This document shows, one piece after another, positions 18,152 through 27,782 of a stretch of DNA of 64,000 nucleotides. This DNA comes from Serratia quinivorans (GTDB lineage: Bacteria > Pseudomonadota > Gammaproteobacteria > Enterobacterales > Enterobacteriaceae): positions 5,456,001 through 5,520,000 of the forward strand of contig UGYN01000002.1 in assembly GCA_900457075.1 (NCBI GenBank), read 5' to 3'. The notes beneath the pieces were generated by a model. The model saw nothing but the letters and a program-made list of their open reading frames with translations, was not told the DNA's origin and searched no databases. The position numbers were made by a program, and so were the translations under genes. The first letter of the stretch is position 1. Each line of letters starts with the position of its first letter.

Positions 18152-18329
18152 TAATGCTTGTCAGTTAAGGTGATATTGTTCCCTCTCCTTTGGGAGAGGG
18201 TTAGGGTGAGGGGATACATACCAACGCGAAAGCCCCTCACCCCGGCCCTCTCCCTCTGGAGAGGGGGACGCCCACTTAAACAACGTCGTACATTCTTATT
18301 CAAAACGTTGCTTAACTGACCGACAGTAG
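18152..18329. mobile_element. MITE-like element with 9-bp target duplication
   Basis: A 178-bp element flanked by the direct repeat GCCAAGGCG (18143-18151 and 18330-18338). Its ends are inverted: TAATGCTTGTCAGTTAAG on the left and the complement of CTTAACTGACCGACAGTA on the right agree at 14 of 18 positions, with GTCAGTTAAG perfect. The core is a 33-bp long inverted repeat (18181-18213 / 18233-18265). There is no open frame, so it would need a transposase in trans. Confidence 0.75.
18181..18265. repeat. Long inverted repeat inside the MITE-like element
   Basis: Arms 18181-18213 and 18233-18265 pair over about 33 bp with few mismatches (CCCTCTCC...GGGTGAGGGG against CCCCTCACCC...GGAGAGGG). 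As RNA it would form a stable hairpin. This motif family recurs in intergenic regions of many gamma-proteobacteria. Confidence 0.8.
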
Positions 18330-18422
18330 GCCAAGGCGGGGTTTTTTATTTCCTCATTTTTATTAGCCAAACTCATCCGTGCCGCTTAATCATGATTAAC
18401 CCTGTTATCAAGCGGTTGTAAA

Positions 18423-18451
18423 TTGACAGCCTCATGCAGAATATTCATTAT
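18423..18451 (+). promoter_or_regulatory. Promoter of the dapA-like gene
   Basis: Perfect -35 TTGACA (18423-18428), 17-bp spacer, -10 CATTAT (18446-18451). The start codon follows about 60 bp downstream with AAGGA. Confidence 0.6.
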
Positions 18452-18516
18452 CAGCGCATCGTCCCTCGCTTGTTTTCTTATCTGGCTTCTTATTGCTCGT
18501 ACTGAAGGAACTTATT

Positions 18517-19401
18517 ATGGCCTCATTTTCCGGTATTTGGGTGGCGCTGGTTACCCCATTTAATCATCATGCAGTCGACCTGCCGGCCACCCAACGGCTG
18601 GCTCAGCATCTTATTGCCTCCGGCGTCGATGGACTGGTGGTCTGCGGCACTACCGGTGAGGCGGCCGCGTTAAGCCAGGACGAACAATTGGCGGTGCTCG
18701 ACGCAGTGCTGGCCGTCACTCCGGCTCATCAGGTGGTGATGGGCCTGTCCGGTAATAACATGGTCGACACTTTGCAAATGCAGCAGGCCATCCAGCTGCG
18801 TGATATTGCCGGCGTATTGATCCCGGCACCCTATTATATTCGCCCATCGCAATGCGGCCTGGTGGACTACTTTACCCAGCTTGCCGACGCCTCAAGCGTG
18901 CCGGTGATCCTGTATAACATTCCGCAACGCACCGGTATCACTATCGAACTGGCCACCCTGCGTCAGATCGCGCGTCATCCGCGGGTAAAAGCGATTAAGG
19001 AGTGCAGCGGTAATCCTGACACCATGATGGCGCTGATTAATGACGGTGAAATCGACGTGCTGACCGGTGAGGATAACCTGATCCTGACTACGCTGTGCCT
19101 GGGTGGCACTGGTGCAATCTCGGCTTCCGCACACATTCATCCACAGCGCTTTGTACAACTGGTGCAACAGGTCGCAGAAGGCGATTTGATTGCCGCCCGC
19201 GCCAACTTCTATGCCCTGCTGCCGATGATCCACCAGATGTTCAGCTTCCCTAACCCGGCGCCGGTAAAAGCCGCACTGGCGCAGCAAGGGCTGATCCGCA
19301 ATGAACTGCGCTCACCAATGCAAGCCGTGCCGCAAGCGTTGCAGCAGCAAATTGCCGCTACCCTGGCGCAGTTGCAACCGCAAGCCGCATTGATAAGTTA
19401 A
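18517..19401 (+). CDS. DapA-family aldolase (second 4-hydroxy-tetrahydrodipicolinate synthase-like)
   Basis: 294 residues of the DHDPS/N-acetylneuraminate lyase TIM-barrel family. CGTTGEAAAL carries the pyruvate-binding Thr pair, PVILYNIPQRTG (Tyr about 133) the catalytic Tyr and VKAIKECSGN (Lys about 161) the Schiff-base Lys. The canonical enterobacterial dapA sits beside bamC, not here, so this is a paralogue that may have another 2-keto acid substrate. Start ATG 18517 with AAGGA 6-10 nt upstream; the upstream TTG 18493 has no ribosome site. Confidence 0.85.
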   Translation: MASFSGIWVALVTPFNHHAVDLPATQRLAQHLIASGVDGLVVCGTTGEAAALSQDEQLAVLDAVLAVTPAHQVVMGLSGNNMVDTLQMQQAIQLRDIAGVLIPAPYYIRPSQCGLVDYFTQLADASSVPVILYNIPQRTGITIELATLRQIARHPRVKAIKECSGNPDTMMALINDGEIDVLTGEDNLILTTLCLGGTGAISASAHIHPQRFVQLVQQVAEGDLIAARANFYALLPMIHQMFSFPNPAPVKAALAQQGLIRNELRSPMQAVPQALQQQIAATLAQLQPQAALIS

Positions 19402-19493
19402 ATTTGTCGATTAAGGCGCTGTAATTTTGACGTTATAGGACTAGGATCAGAGGTTAAGCATGCCTGTCACCCATCATTATCAAGGAGCTTTCG

Positions 19494-20099
19494 ATGAAAC
19501 TGTTCTATAAAGCCGGCGCCTGTTCTCTGTCCCCCCATATTGTATTGCGCGAAGCAGGCCTGGACTTCACCGCAGAAAAGGTCGATCTGGCGCTGAAAAA
19601 GACCGAAAGCGGTGCGAACTATCTGACCATCAACCCGAAAGGACAGGTCCCGGCGCTGCTGCTGGATGATGGCAGCCTGCTGACCGAAGGCGTGGCAATT
19701 GTGCAATATCTGGCGGATCGCGTGCCGGATCGCGCTCTGATCCCCGCAGCAGGTACGCTGTCGCGTTATCATGCCATTGAATGGCTGAACTATATTGCCA
19801 CTGAGCTGCACAAGGGGTTCAGTCCGCTGTTTAACCCGAAAACGCCTGAAGAATACAAAACCATCGCGCGGGAAAAACTGGACACGCAGTTTGACTATCT
19901 GGATTCGGTGCTGGCGAAGCAGCATTTCCTGTTGGGCAACAAGTTCAGCGTGGCGGATGCCTATTTGTTCACCATTCTGCGCTGGGCCATCGCCCTGCAG
20001 TTTGATATCAAAAAGCGCAGCCAGCTTTCGGCCTATTTTGATCGCGTGGCCGCGCGACCTGCGGTGGACGCAACGTTGAATGCGGAAGGCTTGAAATAA
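19494..20099 (+). CDS. gstA: Glutathione S-transferase GstA
   Basis: 201 residues, a cytosolic beta-class GST: an N-terminal thioredoxin fold with AGACSLSPH (Cys10, the residue that forms a mixed disulfide with glutathione in this class), the cis-Pro motif GQVPAL, then an all-helical C-terminal domain. Conserved beside pdxY as in E. coli. AAGGAG lies just before the ATG. Roles in E. coli include detoxification and defence against oxidative stress. Confidence 0.94.
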   Translation: MKLFYKAGACSLSPHIVLREAGLDFTAEKVDLALKKTESGANYLTINPKGQVPALLLDDGSLLTEGVAIVQYLADRVPDRALIPAAGTLSRYHAIEWLNYIATELHKGFSPLFNPKTPEEYKTIAREKLDTQFDYLDSVLAKQHFLLGNKFSVADAYLFTILRWAIALQFDIKKRSQLSAYFDRVAARPAVDATLNAEGLK

Positions 20100-20104
20100 T
20101 ACCT

Positions 20105-20135
20105 GCGCCCCGGCGGCGAGAATACGCCGGGGCGC
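20105..20135. terminator. Hairpin between gstA and pdxY
   Basis: An 11-bp G+C stem GCGCCCCGGCG / CGCCGGGGCGC with a 9-nt loop lies between the two convergent genes. It lacks a T run, so it may be a bidirectional or Rho-assisted terminator or an mRNA-stabilising hairpin. Confidence 0.55.
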
Positions 20136-20148
20136 TCTGCCGGCAGCG

Positions 20149-21009
20149 TTACAGCATGACCGCTTTAAACTCGCAGCCCGGCTGCACAATACGCTCCTGA
20201 GCCGCCACCACCTGCAGCTCATACTCACCCATCGCCTGGGTCGTCAGCATCACTTCATACACCGCCGCCGTGACGTGCTCGAGTGCTTTGTCCAACGCCT
20301 CACCCTTGAGCAAATTAACCAGCAACAGACCACTGGTCAGGTCGCCTACACCCACCGGTTGACGCTCGCCGAAGTCCACCAGCGGACGGCTGATGTGCCA
20401 GGCCTGACTAACCGTGATCAGCAACATTTCGAAACAGTCGATATTATAACCGGCACGGCTCAGATGCTTGACCAGCACCAGCTTCGGCCCTTTGGCAATC
20501 AGCTCGCGTGCGGCGCTTACCGCCTGCTCCACGTTGGTCACAGTACGCTGGCTCAGCAATTCCAGCTCCAGCAGATTGGGCGCAATCATGTCACTGCACG
20601 GCAACGCCTGCTGACAATGAAACTCCGCCACGCCCGGTGCCACGATGCAACCTTTTTCCGGATGACCCATCACCGGATCGCAGAAATACCAGGCGTTCGG
20701 ATTGGCCTGCTTAACCTGACGCACAATCTCAAGAATATGGTTGCCCTGCTCCGGCGAACCGATATAACCGCTCAGCACCGCATCGCAGTGCTTGAGTTGA
20801 TCTATATCCGCAATACCCTGGGCAATCTCGGTCAGATGGCTGGCCGGCATCACGCAACCGGTCCACTTGCCGTACTGAGTATGATTGGAAAATTGCACGG
20901 TGTTCAATGACCAGACGTTAACGCCCATGCGGCGCATCGGAAACTCTGCCGCGCTGTTGCCTGCATGGCCAAACACCACATGGGATTGAATAGAAAGAAT
21001 GTTTTTCAT
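20149..21009 (-). CDS. pdxY: Pyridoxal kinase PdxY
   Basis: 286 residues (E. coli PdxY 287), a ribokinase-fold kinase for pyridoxal in the B6 salvage pathway. The N-terminal [25 protein letters not shown] and the C-terminal [11 protein letters not shown] (catalytic Asp region) are diagnostic. I start at ATG 21009, which gives [12 protein letters not shown] as in E. coli; the frame extends 11 codons further upstream. In E. coli pdxY is co-transcribed with tyrS; here about 10 kb of SlaA-like genes separate the two, so pdxY needs another promoter. Confidence 0.95.
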   Translation of the reverse strand: MKNILSIQSHVVFGHAGNSAAEFPMRRMGVNVWSLNTVQFSNHTQYGKWTGCVMPASHLTEIAQGIADIDQLKHCDAVLSGYIGSPEQGNHILEIVRQVKQANPNAWYFCDPVMGHPEKGCIVAPGVAEFHCQQALPCSDMIAPNLLELELLSQRTVTNVEQAVSAARELIAKGPKLVLVKHLSRAGYNIDCFEMLLITVSQAWHISRPLVDFGERQPVGVGDLTSGLLLVNLLKGEALDKALEHVTAAVYEVMLTTQAMGEYELQVVAAQERIVQPGCEFKAVML

Positions 21010-21309
21010 TGGAACAACCTGACCTCGCCATACCGTGTGCATCAGCCCGCGGCGAAATAGAATGAATAAATAACGTACATAAACGTTATGCCGGCGCGTC
21101 TAAAAACAAGAAACTAGAGGACTTTTTTATTTTTTTGGCGGCGGGATATTGTAACGAATGCTAGCCGGCAAAAAAAGCAGATAGCCAGAACATCATTCAG
21201 CTTTCTGCCGTTAATCCAGATTTTCCTTAGGGACTCTCGTATTGCAATCAACAGATTTTGGGCTGTACTTGTTGCTGATTGTTTCCTTTCATGCACACAG
21301 GGATATTCC
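21010..21309. promoter_or_regulatory. Divergent region pdxY / first SlaA-like gene
   Basis: 300 bp of AT-rich sequence. The last 110 bp, including CCTTAG and CTGTACTT words, reappear before the second SlaA-like gene, so they are probably a shared leader or promoter rather than random spacer. No clear sigma-70 pair is visible. Confidence 0.45.
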
Positions 21310-24300
21310 ATGAGTCTACTGACATTACAACAGGACGTTGCCATCCTGTTCTATGCCACTTTGGGAAAGAAGGCAGATGACAAGGCCTTGACCTATTTCG
21401 CGAAACAGCTTGAAAAAGGGACCTATACCCAGAGCGAACTGGTTACCAAGTTTATCCTTTCTGAGGGCGGTCAGCACCGTTACGATGGCCTGACCACCAG
21501 CCAAAAGGTGCAATACATCTATCAAAATACCAATGGCATGTCGCCGGACGCAGCAACCTTAAGCGCACTGACCGCACAGGTCGATGCCGGTACCCCGCTG
21601 GGCGGTCTGACAACGACATTAATTGCCGAAACCAAAGATTATGCCGGTAATGATGCCGTTCCACTGGCTCAACAACAACATCTGGAAAATATCATCAACA
21701 CCACGTTATATCCGTCGCAAATAGGGCAACCGTCACAGGTTGACGCCGCCGCAGATGTACAAGGCATGTATTACTTGCTCGGCAGTCTGGTCAACTCCAG
21801 CGCCATCAATTACTGGAGTGGTATTCTCGATAGCGGTAAAAAAACCGCCGTTGAAATGGCCAATTATTTCGTTTCGCTCAAAGGTTATATCAGTTCTCTG
21901 AACAACGAAGACTTCGTGAAGAAGATATTTTCCCAAGCTTTTGGCACCACGGCCAACAGCCCCGAGTTGCAAAAGTATGTCAGCGGCCTGAACAACCAGA
22001 GTGAAACGCGTGGCGACGTTATGATGCGCATGATGGACGACATCAGAAATGACACCAGCCACGAGGAAGCCAGGCAGAACTTTGCGGCGGCAACCCATGT
22101 TTATGCCCCTGGTGAAATTCCGGCCGTCAAATATGCCGAAGTGGTCATGTCGCTTTATCTGACTGTCGCCGGTGTCTCGGCCGATGCCACCGCGATGGAT
22201 TCTTTTAGTCGCCTGCTGGCCGGCGGCAAGACTCAGGCCGAAGTGCTCAATATCCTGGCTAAAACCAACCTGTTCAGTAATGCCGATAATTATCAGTCCA
22301 TTTATCAGAAGCTCTATGGCAGCGTCCTCGACAGTGCTTCGGCGCAGGCGATCCTTCTCAAGGCCGGTAACGACAAGGTCACGGCGACCTCACTCATCAT
22401 TGAAGCTTTCCGCAATGGTGAATACCCGCTCGACAGCAATGGAAAGCCGAACCCGATACGCGTCGCTGACCATCAGATTAAAATTGCCCACTCACTGGGT
22501 TATAAGACCAGCGCAGAGCTCAGTATCGCTAATGACGGTACCCTTACCGGCACGGTAAATTCTGGCGGGGATCATTCATTGAGTCAGGCCGAGCTGTTGG
22601 TATTAACCAAGGTGTATCTCAATATTAATACTCCGTCTGCCGTTAACTTCACCCACTCGCCAAATTTGCAAGAAGTGGTATTGCAGGGGGATATGCCTAC
22701 CAATGACGTTACCCTCAACTCGTTAAAAAATAAATCATTCGCATTAAAAGTTAACCTGGATGATAGCACCTGGTTCAAAACGGCGGAAAAAATCGCGTTT
22801 GGCACGGAAAAAGATTCCCTGTTTGTCACCGATAAATATGACATGTCCAATGCCAGGCTCAATATAGATTTTGCTGACGGCGGTGCCAGTTTGATTTGGA
22901 ACGGTAATGGCGTTAACCAGGGTGCAAATAGCGTTAGCACCACTTTCACCGCGCAAAACCAATTCGATGCGAGTGGCACTCTTTCTGCCAACTTTATCCT
23001 GAAAGATATTCTTCTGACCACCGGCGAAGATGGCAGCATCAGCGGCCAGATCTACACTAATATTAACCAATTCCTTTACTTCCTTACCCTTGACCTTGCC
23101 GGTTACCGTGGCACCGGTAATATTTATCTGGACGGTGAATGGGTTGCCACTGAAGGCACCCATGTTTTTGATTATGGTGTTATCAATCAAACCGCCAGTA
23201 TCTATAACGACAGTTATGCCAATGTCGACTATCTGCAACAAGCCGATCATGCTCAAAAAAGCCCCGATGGCACCAGTTGGACAGGTGTCGATGGTTTCGT
23301 GCTTTCCGGCTATGCCGATAACGTTCATGTTATTAATATTCACATGGACAAATTGCCCCAGCTGTCAGTCACCGGCAACGCCGGAGCGCAAAGCAAACTG
23401 CATCTTGAACTGGCATCCTACCAACCCGCCGCCAGCGAATTCTGGGGAGTAAATATCGGTAACGCCGCACTGGATTATGTAGATGCCGGCACACTCAGTT
23501 TCACCAGCCATTTCACTGGGCAGCAACCCCAGGAAATGCTAAGGATTTACTCCAGCGGTTCAAAACTTAATACCCTGGCACTGACTGGCGCCGACAGCCA
23601 TATCGACACCCTGTATTTGAGCGGCGTCACCAAGCTGGAGGCTACAGTGAAAGCCGAGTTCAGTGATAGCCTGAAAAACATTATCATTGAGCCGGTTTCT
23701 GACCCATTTGGTGAAGGGATCCCACGCATTGAAGTTGATCTGACGATGGAGAAAGGAGGCACGGGTGGCGGCACCTTTTACACATTGCTCTCCTCTTTGA
23801 ACAACCACACCGCTTACGACGGCATTATCAGTGCGCTGGCAGGCGACCAAATCAATATCCAATATACCAACAGCCAGACACTGACCCTCAAAGGCAACAC
23901 CACGCTGAATAATCTGGTGACGGGTAATGAGCAGACCCATGACAGTAAAATCAATTTTGAACAAAGTACCATCGACAGCATGGTCACCATCAATACCCTT
24001 ACCCCAACGGATACCATTACCGCAGGTGGCCCAAGCCAACAGTGGGTTTTCAACAGCAATAATGTCGGGAATATTAAGGTTTATGGCAGCCTAACCAAAG
24101 AAGCTGATATTAATACTCTCTTTAACTCATTGAATGTCGACGGCGAAAGTACCGCACAGGATATCTTTGCCCAGGCATTAGCAAAAATAGCCCCCGACGG
24201 CAATGTTCTGCAAGATGTCGGCGTGGTGAAATTCGGTACTGACGCTTATATTATCATTGATAATAATCACAATCAGAAACTGGATTCTCAAGATATTATT

Positions 24301-24408
24301 TTCTCACTCGGCAATAAGGATGCTTATGATATTACTGAAAATCTTCATTACCAGGCACCTACTGTGGTGGTAAATGGTTCCAGCCAATACAGTGCTGAAT
24401 CTATTTAA
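21310..24408 (+). CDS. SlaA/RsaA-like S-layer protein, copy 1 (DUF4214)
   Basis: 1032 residues, acidic, no Sec signal. Residues about 1-370 contain DUF4214-type helical repeats (LGKKADDKALTYFAKQLEKG, AGGKTQAEVLNIL, FRNGEYPLD) as found in RsaA-like S-layer proteins; the rest is beta-rich and Gly/Asn/Thr-rich. A Ca-loop-like D-N-N-H-N-Q-K-L-D-S-Q-D occurs near residue 985 and the chain ends in SAESI, an acidic-hydrophobic tail suited to type I secretion. S. marcescens SlaA is secreted by the Lip ABC exporter. First of three tandem paralogues; start ATG follows GGGATAT. Lattice formation is inferred, not shown. Confidence 0.8.
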   Translation: MSLLTLQQDVAILFYATLGKKADDKALTYFAKQLEKGTYTQSELVTKFILSEGGQHRYDGLTTSQKVQYIYQNTNGMSPDAATLSALTAQVDAGTPLGGLTTTLIAETKDYAGNDAVPLAQQQHLENIINTTLYPSQIGQPSQVDAAADVQGMYYLLGSLVNSSAINYWSGILDSGKKTAVEMANYFVSLKGYISSLNNEDFVKKIFSQAFGTTANSPELQKYVSGLNNQSETRGDVMMRMMDDIRNDTSHEEARQNFAAATHVYAPGEIPAVKYAEVVMSLYLTVAGVSADATAMDSFSRLLAGGKTQAEVLNILAKTNLFSNADNYQSIYQKLYGSVLDSASAQAILLKAGNDKVTATSLIIEAFRNGEYPLDSNGKPNPIRVADHQIKIAHSLGYKTSAELSIANDGTLTGTVNSGGDHSLSQAELLVLTKVYLNINTPSAVNFTHSPNLQEVVLQGDMPTNDVTLNSLKNKSFALKVNLDDSTWFKTAEKIAFGTEKDSLFVTDKYDMSNARLNIDFADGGASLIWNGNGVNQGANSVSTTFTAQNQFDASGTLSANFILKDILLTTGEDGSISGQIYTNINQFLYFLTLDLAGYRGTGNIYLDGEWVATEGTHVFDYGVINQTASIYNDSYANVDYLQQADHAQKSPDGTSWTGVDGFVLSGYADNVHVINIHMDKLPQLSVTGNAGAQSKLHLELASYQPAASEFWGVNIGNAALDYVDAGTLSFTSHFTGQQPQEMLRIYSSGSKLNTLALTGADSHIDTLYLSGVTKLEATVKAEFSDSLKNIIIEPVSDPFGEGIPRIEVDLTMEKGGTGGGTFYTLLSSLNNHTAYDGIISALAGDQINIQYTNSQTLTLKGNTTLNNLVTGNEQTHDSKINFEQSTIDSMVTINTLTPTDTITAGGPSQQWVFNSNNVGNIKVYGSLTKEADINTLFNSLNVDGESTAQDIFAQALAKIAPDGNVLQDVGVVKFGTDAYIIIDNNHNQKLDSQDIIFSLGNKDAYDITENLHYQAPTVVVNGSSQYSAESI

Positions 24409-24552
24409 TAGGAAATTCAAACCTGTGGCTCAGACAATCGGGTCGCACGCTTGGAAAAACCAGAATTTCCTTAGTCCCAAACACATTGTTTTTTCCGGAT
24501 TATCAACTGTACTTAAAGCTTGTTTTTCTCTCACACACCAATGGGACATCAA

Positions 24553-27500
24553 ATGAGCTTCCTTTCCTTACAGAAGGATGTGGCAATCCTTTTTTATGCC
24601 ACACTCGGTAAAAAAGCAGATATCAAAACGCTGGACTTCTTCGCCAGACAGTTGGATCTGGGTCTCTATAGCAAAGACCAACTGGCTGAAAAGTTTATAC
24701 AGTCGGAGGATGGGCACCAGCGTTATGATGGGTTAACCACCGCGCAAAAAATTCAATACATCTATAAAAACATCACCGGTGAAGCGCCGGCATCCAGCCT
24801 GCTGGGGACGCTGGTAGCCCAGGTCAATGGTGGGCAATCTCTGGGGCAACTCGCCAAAGATTTGGTTGGCGGAGTGAAGAGCTATACGGGCAGCGATGCC
24901 GTTCAGGTTGCGCAACAGCAGCACTTGTTCGAGGTTATCGATACTACGCTCTATCCTGCGTTGACGCCTTATCCCGCCAATGCCGACGCCGCCGCCGATA
25001 TTCAGGCTATGTTTTACGTGGTCGGCAGTCTCATGGTGGCAGACGGCATTAATTATTGGAGCAGTATTCTTGCTGAAGGAAAAGCCAGCGCCAACTATAT
25101 TGCAGGTCGTTTTGTGGATACCCGCAGTGGGTTGAAAGAACTCAGCAACGAGGATTTTGTAAAAACGGTATACAAGAATACTTTTGGCGTGGAAGCTGGT
25201 GCGAGCGAAATAGCCGATTATGTCGCCGGCTTAAATAATAATACCGCCACCCGCGGCGATGTTCTTATGCGTTTGATTAACGATATTCGCAACGATACTT
25301 CACATGATACGGCCAAACAGAACTTCCTTAATGCTACCCATGTGTATGCTGCGGGTGAACTTCCTGCGCTAAACCACCAGGAAACTGTCGCCTTGTTGTT
25401 TATGCAGTTGGTGAACAAAACTGCGCTGAATGCTGCCGGTTTGGACTATTACAGTAAAATGCTCGCCGGTGGAAAGTCCGATCTGGACCTGCTGACGTTT
25501 CTAGCCAAATCGACTCACTTCCAGGGCGCAGCCGACTTTAGTACCGTTTATCGCAAGCTCTACGGCACTTCCCTCAATGATCTGCAGAAACAGGCCATTC
25601 TTCAGCAAGCGGGCAATAACCCACTGCAGGCGACGCTGAATATTATTGATACATTCCGCCATGGTGAAGCACCACTGGACAGTGGCCCTCTGCCCAGCGC
25701 CAATAGTATGGTTGACTTCGAGTATAAAATTGGCAGTGAACTGGGTTATCAGATCCGCGGTAACCTGACGCTATCGAGTACCGACGGCACCCTCAAAGGC
25801 AGTCTTAATTCAGGTGTCGAACACCAACTAAGCCATGCCGAAATTGCCCAGCTGGTGCAAATCACCCTCAACGTCAACGTCGAAGCCGCTGTCGATCTCA
25901 GCTTTGCCAAATCATTGAAGCAGATCTCTTTGCAAGGAGACTTTGCCGCCAACCAAACCACGTTAGACTCACTGAGAGGAAAAAGTGTTACGCTTTACCT
26001 CGACGATAATAACGTAACCAATGCAGCAGGCTTGATTAATTTCAACAGCAGCCTCTTAGTTGCCGATCGGCTGGATGTCGCAACAGCCCATGCACATATC
26101 AATACTCAGAGCGGTGGCGAAACCCGGATGTTATGGAAAGGCAACGCCACTCCTGGCGATGTCAATAAAGTCAGCAATGATTTCACCGCTACGTCCACAT
26201 CCACTGGGCAATACGGTAACTTCAGCGTCATTTCTGCAAACTTCATCACTAAAGATGTGTTGTTGAGCTCCGGATCAGAGGGTGACATTAGCGGCACTAT
26301 TCAAAGCAATCTGAATCAGTTCCTGCATTTCCAATATATCGATTTGGCAAATTATCGCGGTACAGCCAATATTTATCTCAATGGACAAAAGGTGGCGACC
26401 GAGGGCTCAAACCTGTTTGATGCCGGCCTGTTGAACCAAACCGCCAGTATCTACAATAAGCTCTATTCAGGCGTCACCGACCTGACTCAGGCCGATGCGG
26501 CGCAAAAAGACAGTACCGGCAACATCTGGACCGGCTCGCTGGGGTTTAATCTTTCAGGTTTTGCCAACAATGTTCATGTCATAAACATTTCTATGGCCAC
26601 CCCCGTGAACTTACGCATAACGGACAATGCCACCAGTAAGAGCAAGCTACACCTCGAGACCCTCACCGGCAGTGAAACACCCCACTGGAACATCGTGATA
26701 GGCAATGATAAAACGTCAACGGTGGATGGTGGCACCCTGAGCCTGACCAGTCATTCGACAGCCTTATCCGGCGAAACTTTATCTATTAACTCTGCGGAAA
26801 CCTCGCATAACACCCTGACTCTCGCGGGCGGTAGCAATCATATTGAGACGATGGTGGTTTATGGTTCTACTGACCTGAACCTGACGATTAAAGCCGATTT
26901 TAGCGACTCTCTGAAAAACATCTTTATCCCGGTGCCAGAAGATCCCTGGAGCAACCCACCAATTATCAATGTAAACCTGACGCTGGAAAAAGGCGGTACC
27001 GGTGGAGGGGCCTTTTATAAGCTGCTGCAATCTCTGAGCGATCACAGTGCTTACAATGGACTCATTGACGAGCTGTCCGGCGATCAACTCACCATCGCCT
27101 TCACCGCAATGAACAGTTTTCAGATCCAGGGCAACACCACCCTGACCCGAGACCTGGGAGGAAATCCGTATAGTGGCGGCAATAAGATCAGTTTCGGCAA
27201 TAGCAACATCGACAGTATGGTGACCATCGAAGCCCTGGAAACAAGCGATAGTATTTTCGTCGGTAAGGGTGCCGGGCAATGGTTATTCGGCAGCGGTGCC
27301 AGCCAGACGATGGCCGTTTACGGCAGTGTGAGTAAGGCATCAGATGTTAATACGCTGTTTAACTCAATCAGCGTGGGAAGTGGAGACAACGGACAGGATA
27401 TCTTTGCCAAGGCATTGGAAAAAATCACTCATGGTGCCAGCAATGGGAATCTGGCCGAAGCAGGAGCCGTAAAACTGGGCAGTAACCTGTATGTGGTGAT

Positions 27501-27651
27501 TGATAAAAACCATAATCAGCACTTTGATCAGGACGATATGGTATTCGCTCTGGGTGACAAGGACATTTACCAGGTAGCTAATGACCTTCACTACCAGGCA
27601 CCGGCCATCGCAGTTAATGGTGTCAGCCAACACAGCGTTGAATTAGTGTGA
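24553..27651 (+). CDS. SlaA/RsaA-like S-layer protein, copy 2 (DUF4214)
   Basis: 1032 residues with the same architecture as copy 1: DUF4214 repeats (about 1-370), a beta-rich region, a conserved block (NYRGTANIYLNGQKVATEG... and TASIYN), the loop D-K-N-H-N-Q-H-F-D-Q-D-D and the tail SVELV. The N-terminal half is clearly less similar to copy 1 than copy 3 is, but its C-terminal half is closer to copy 1. I start at ATG 24553 after GGGACAT; the upstream TTG 24520 has no ribosome site. 144 bp separate it from copy 1 and no terminator is visible, so an operon is possible. Confidence 0.8.
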   Translation: MSFLSLQKDVAILFYATLGKKADIKTLDFFARQLDLGLYSKDQLAEKFIQSEDGHQRYDGLTTAQKIQYIYKNITGEAPASSLLGTLVAQVNGGQSLGQLAKDLVGGVKSYTGSDAVQVAQQQHLFEVIDTTLYPALTPYPANADAAADIQAMFYVVGSLMVADGINYWSSILAEGKASANYIAGRFVDTRSGLKELSNEDFVKTVYKNTFGVEAGASEIADYVAGLNNNTATRGDVLMRLINDIRNDTSHDTAKQNFLNATHVYAAGELPALNHQETVALLFMQLVNKTALNAAGLDYYSKMLAGGKSDLDLLTFLAKSTHFQGAADFSTVYRKLYGTSLNDLQKQAILQQAGNNPLQATLNIIDTFRHGEAPLDSGPLPSANSMVDFEYKIGSELGYQIRGNLTLSSTDGTLKGSLNSGVEHQLSHAEIAQLVQITLNVNVEAAVDLSFAKSLKQISLQGDFAANQTTLDSLRGKSVTLYLDDNNVTNAAGLINFNSSLLVADRLDVATAHAHINTQSGGETRMLWKGNATPGDVNKVSNDFTATSTSTGQYGNFSVISANFITKDVLLSSGSEGDISGTIQSNLNQFLHFQYIDLANYRGTANIYLNGQKVATEGSNLFDAGLLNQTASIYNKLYSGVTDLTQADAAQKDSTGNIWTGSLGFNLSGFANNVHVINISMATPVNLRITDNATSKSKLHLETLTGSETPHWNIVIGNDKTSTVDGGTLSLTSHSTALSGETLSINSAETSHNTLTLAGGSNHIETMVVYGSTDLNLTIKADFSDSLKNIFIPVPEDPWSNPPIINVNLTLEKGGTGGGAFYKLLQSLSDHSAYNGLIDELSGDQLTIAFTAMNSFQIQGNTTLTRDLGGNPYSGGNKISFGNSNIDSMVTIEALETSDSIFVGKGAGQWLFGSGASQTMAVYGSVSKASDVNTLFNSISVGSGDNGQDIFAKALEKITHGASNGNLAEAGAVKLGSNLYVVIDKNHNQHFDQDDMVFALGDKDIYQVANDLHYQAPAIAVNGVSQHSVELV

Positions 27652-27660
27652 TTTAACGTC

Positions 27661-27685
27661 CAAACCTGCGGCCGCCGCAGGTTTG
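27661..27685. repeat. Perfect hairpin between SlaA copies 2 and 3
   Basis: CAAACCTGCGGCCGCCGCAGGTTTG is a 25-base near-perfect palindrome right after copy 2. No T run follows, so it is not a classical terminator; it could stabilise or process the mRNA of copy 2. Confidence 0.6.
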
Positions 27686-27782
27686 GAACACCTGAATTGC
27701 CTGGGGGACTATCGCCTCTCAATCGGCAATTTTGGCCCCTACTCGTTACTGGATTTTTCTTTCATAGCCACAGGGATATCTC

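Larger units (their letters stand above)
18130..18348 (+). terminator. yjbD terminator, split by an insertion
   Basis: AAAACCCTGCC (18136-18146) just after yjbD and GGCGGGGTTTTTT (18335-18347) are the two arms of one terminator. Removing the inserted 178 bp and one copy of the 9-bp repeat joins them into an 11-bp stem, with one T-G pair, followed by a T run. Confidence 0.7.
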
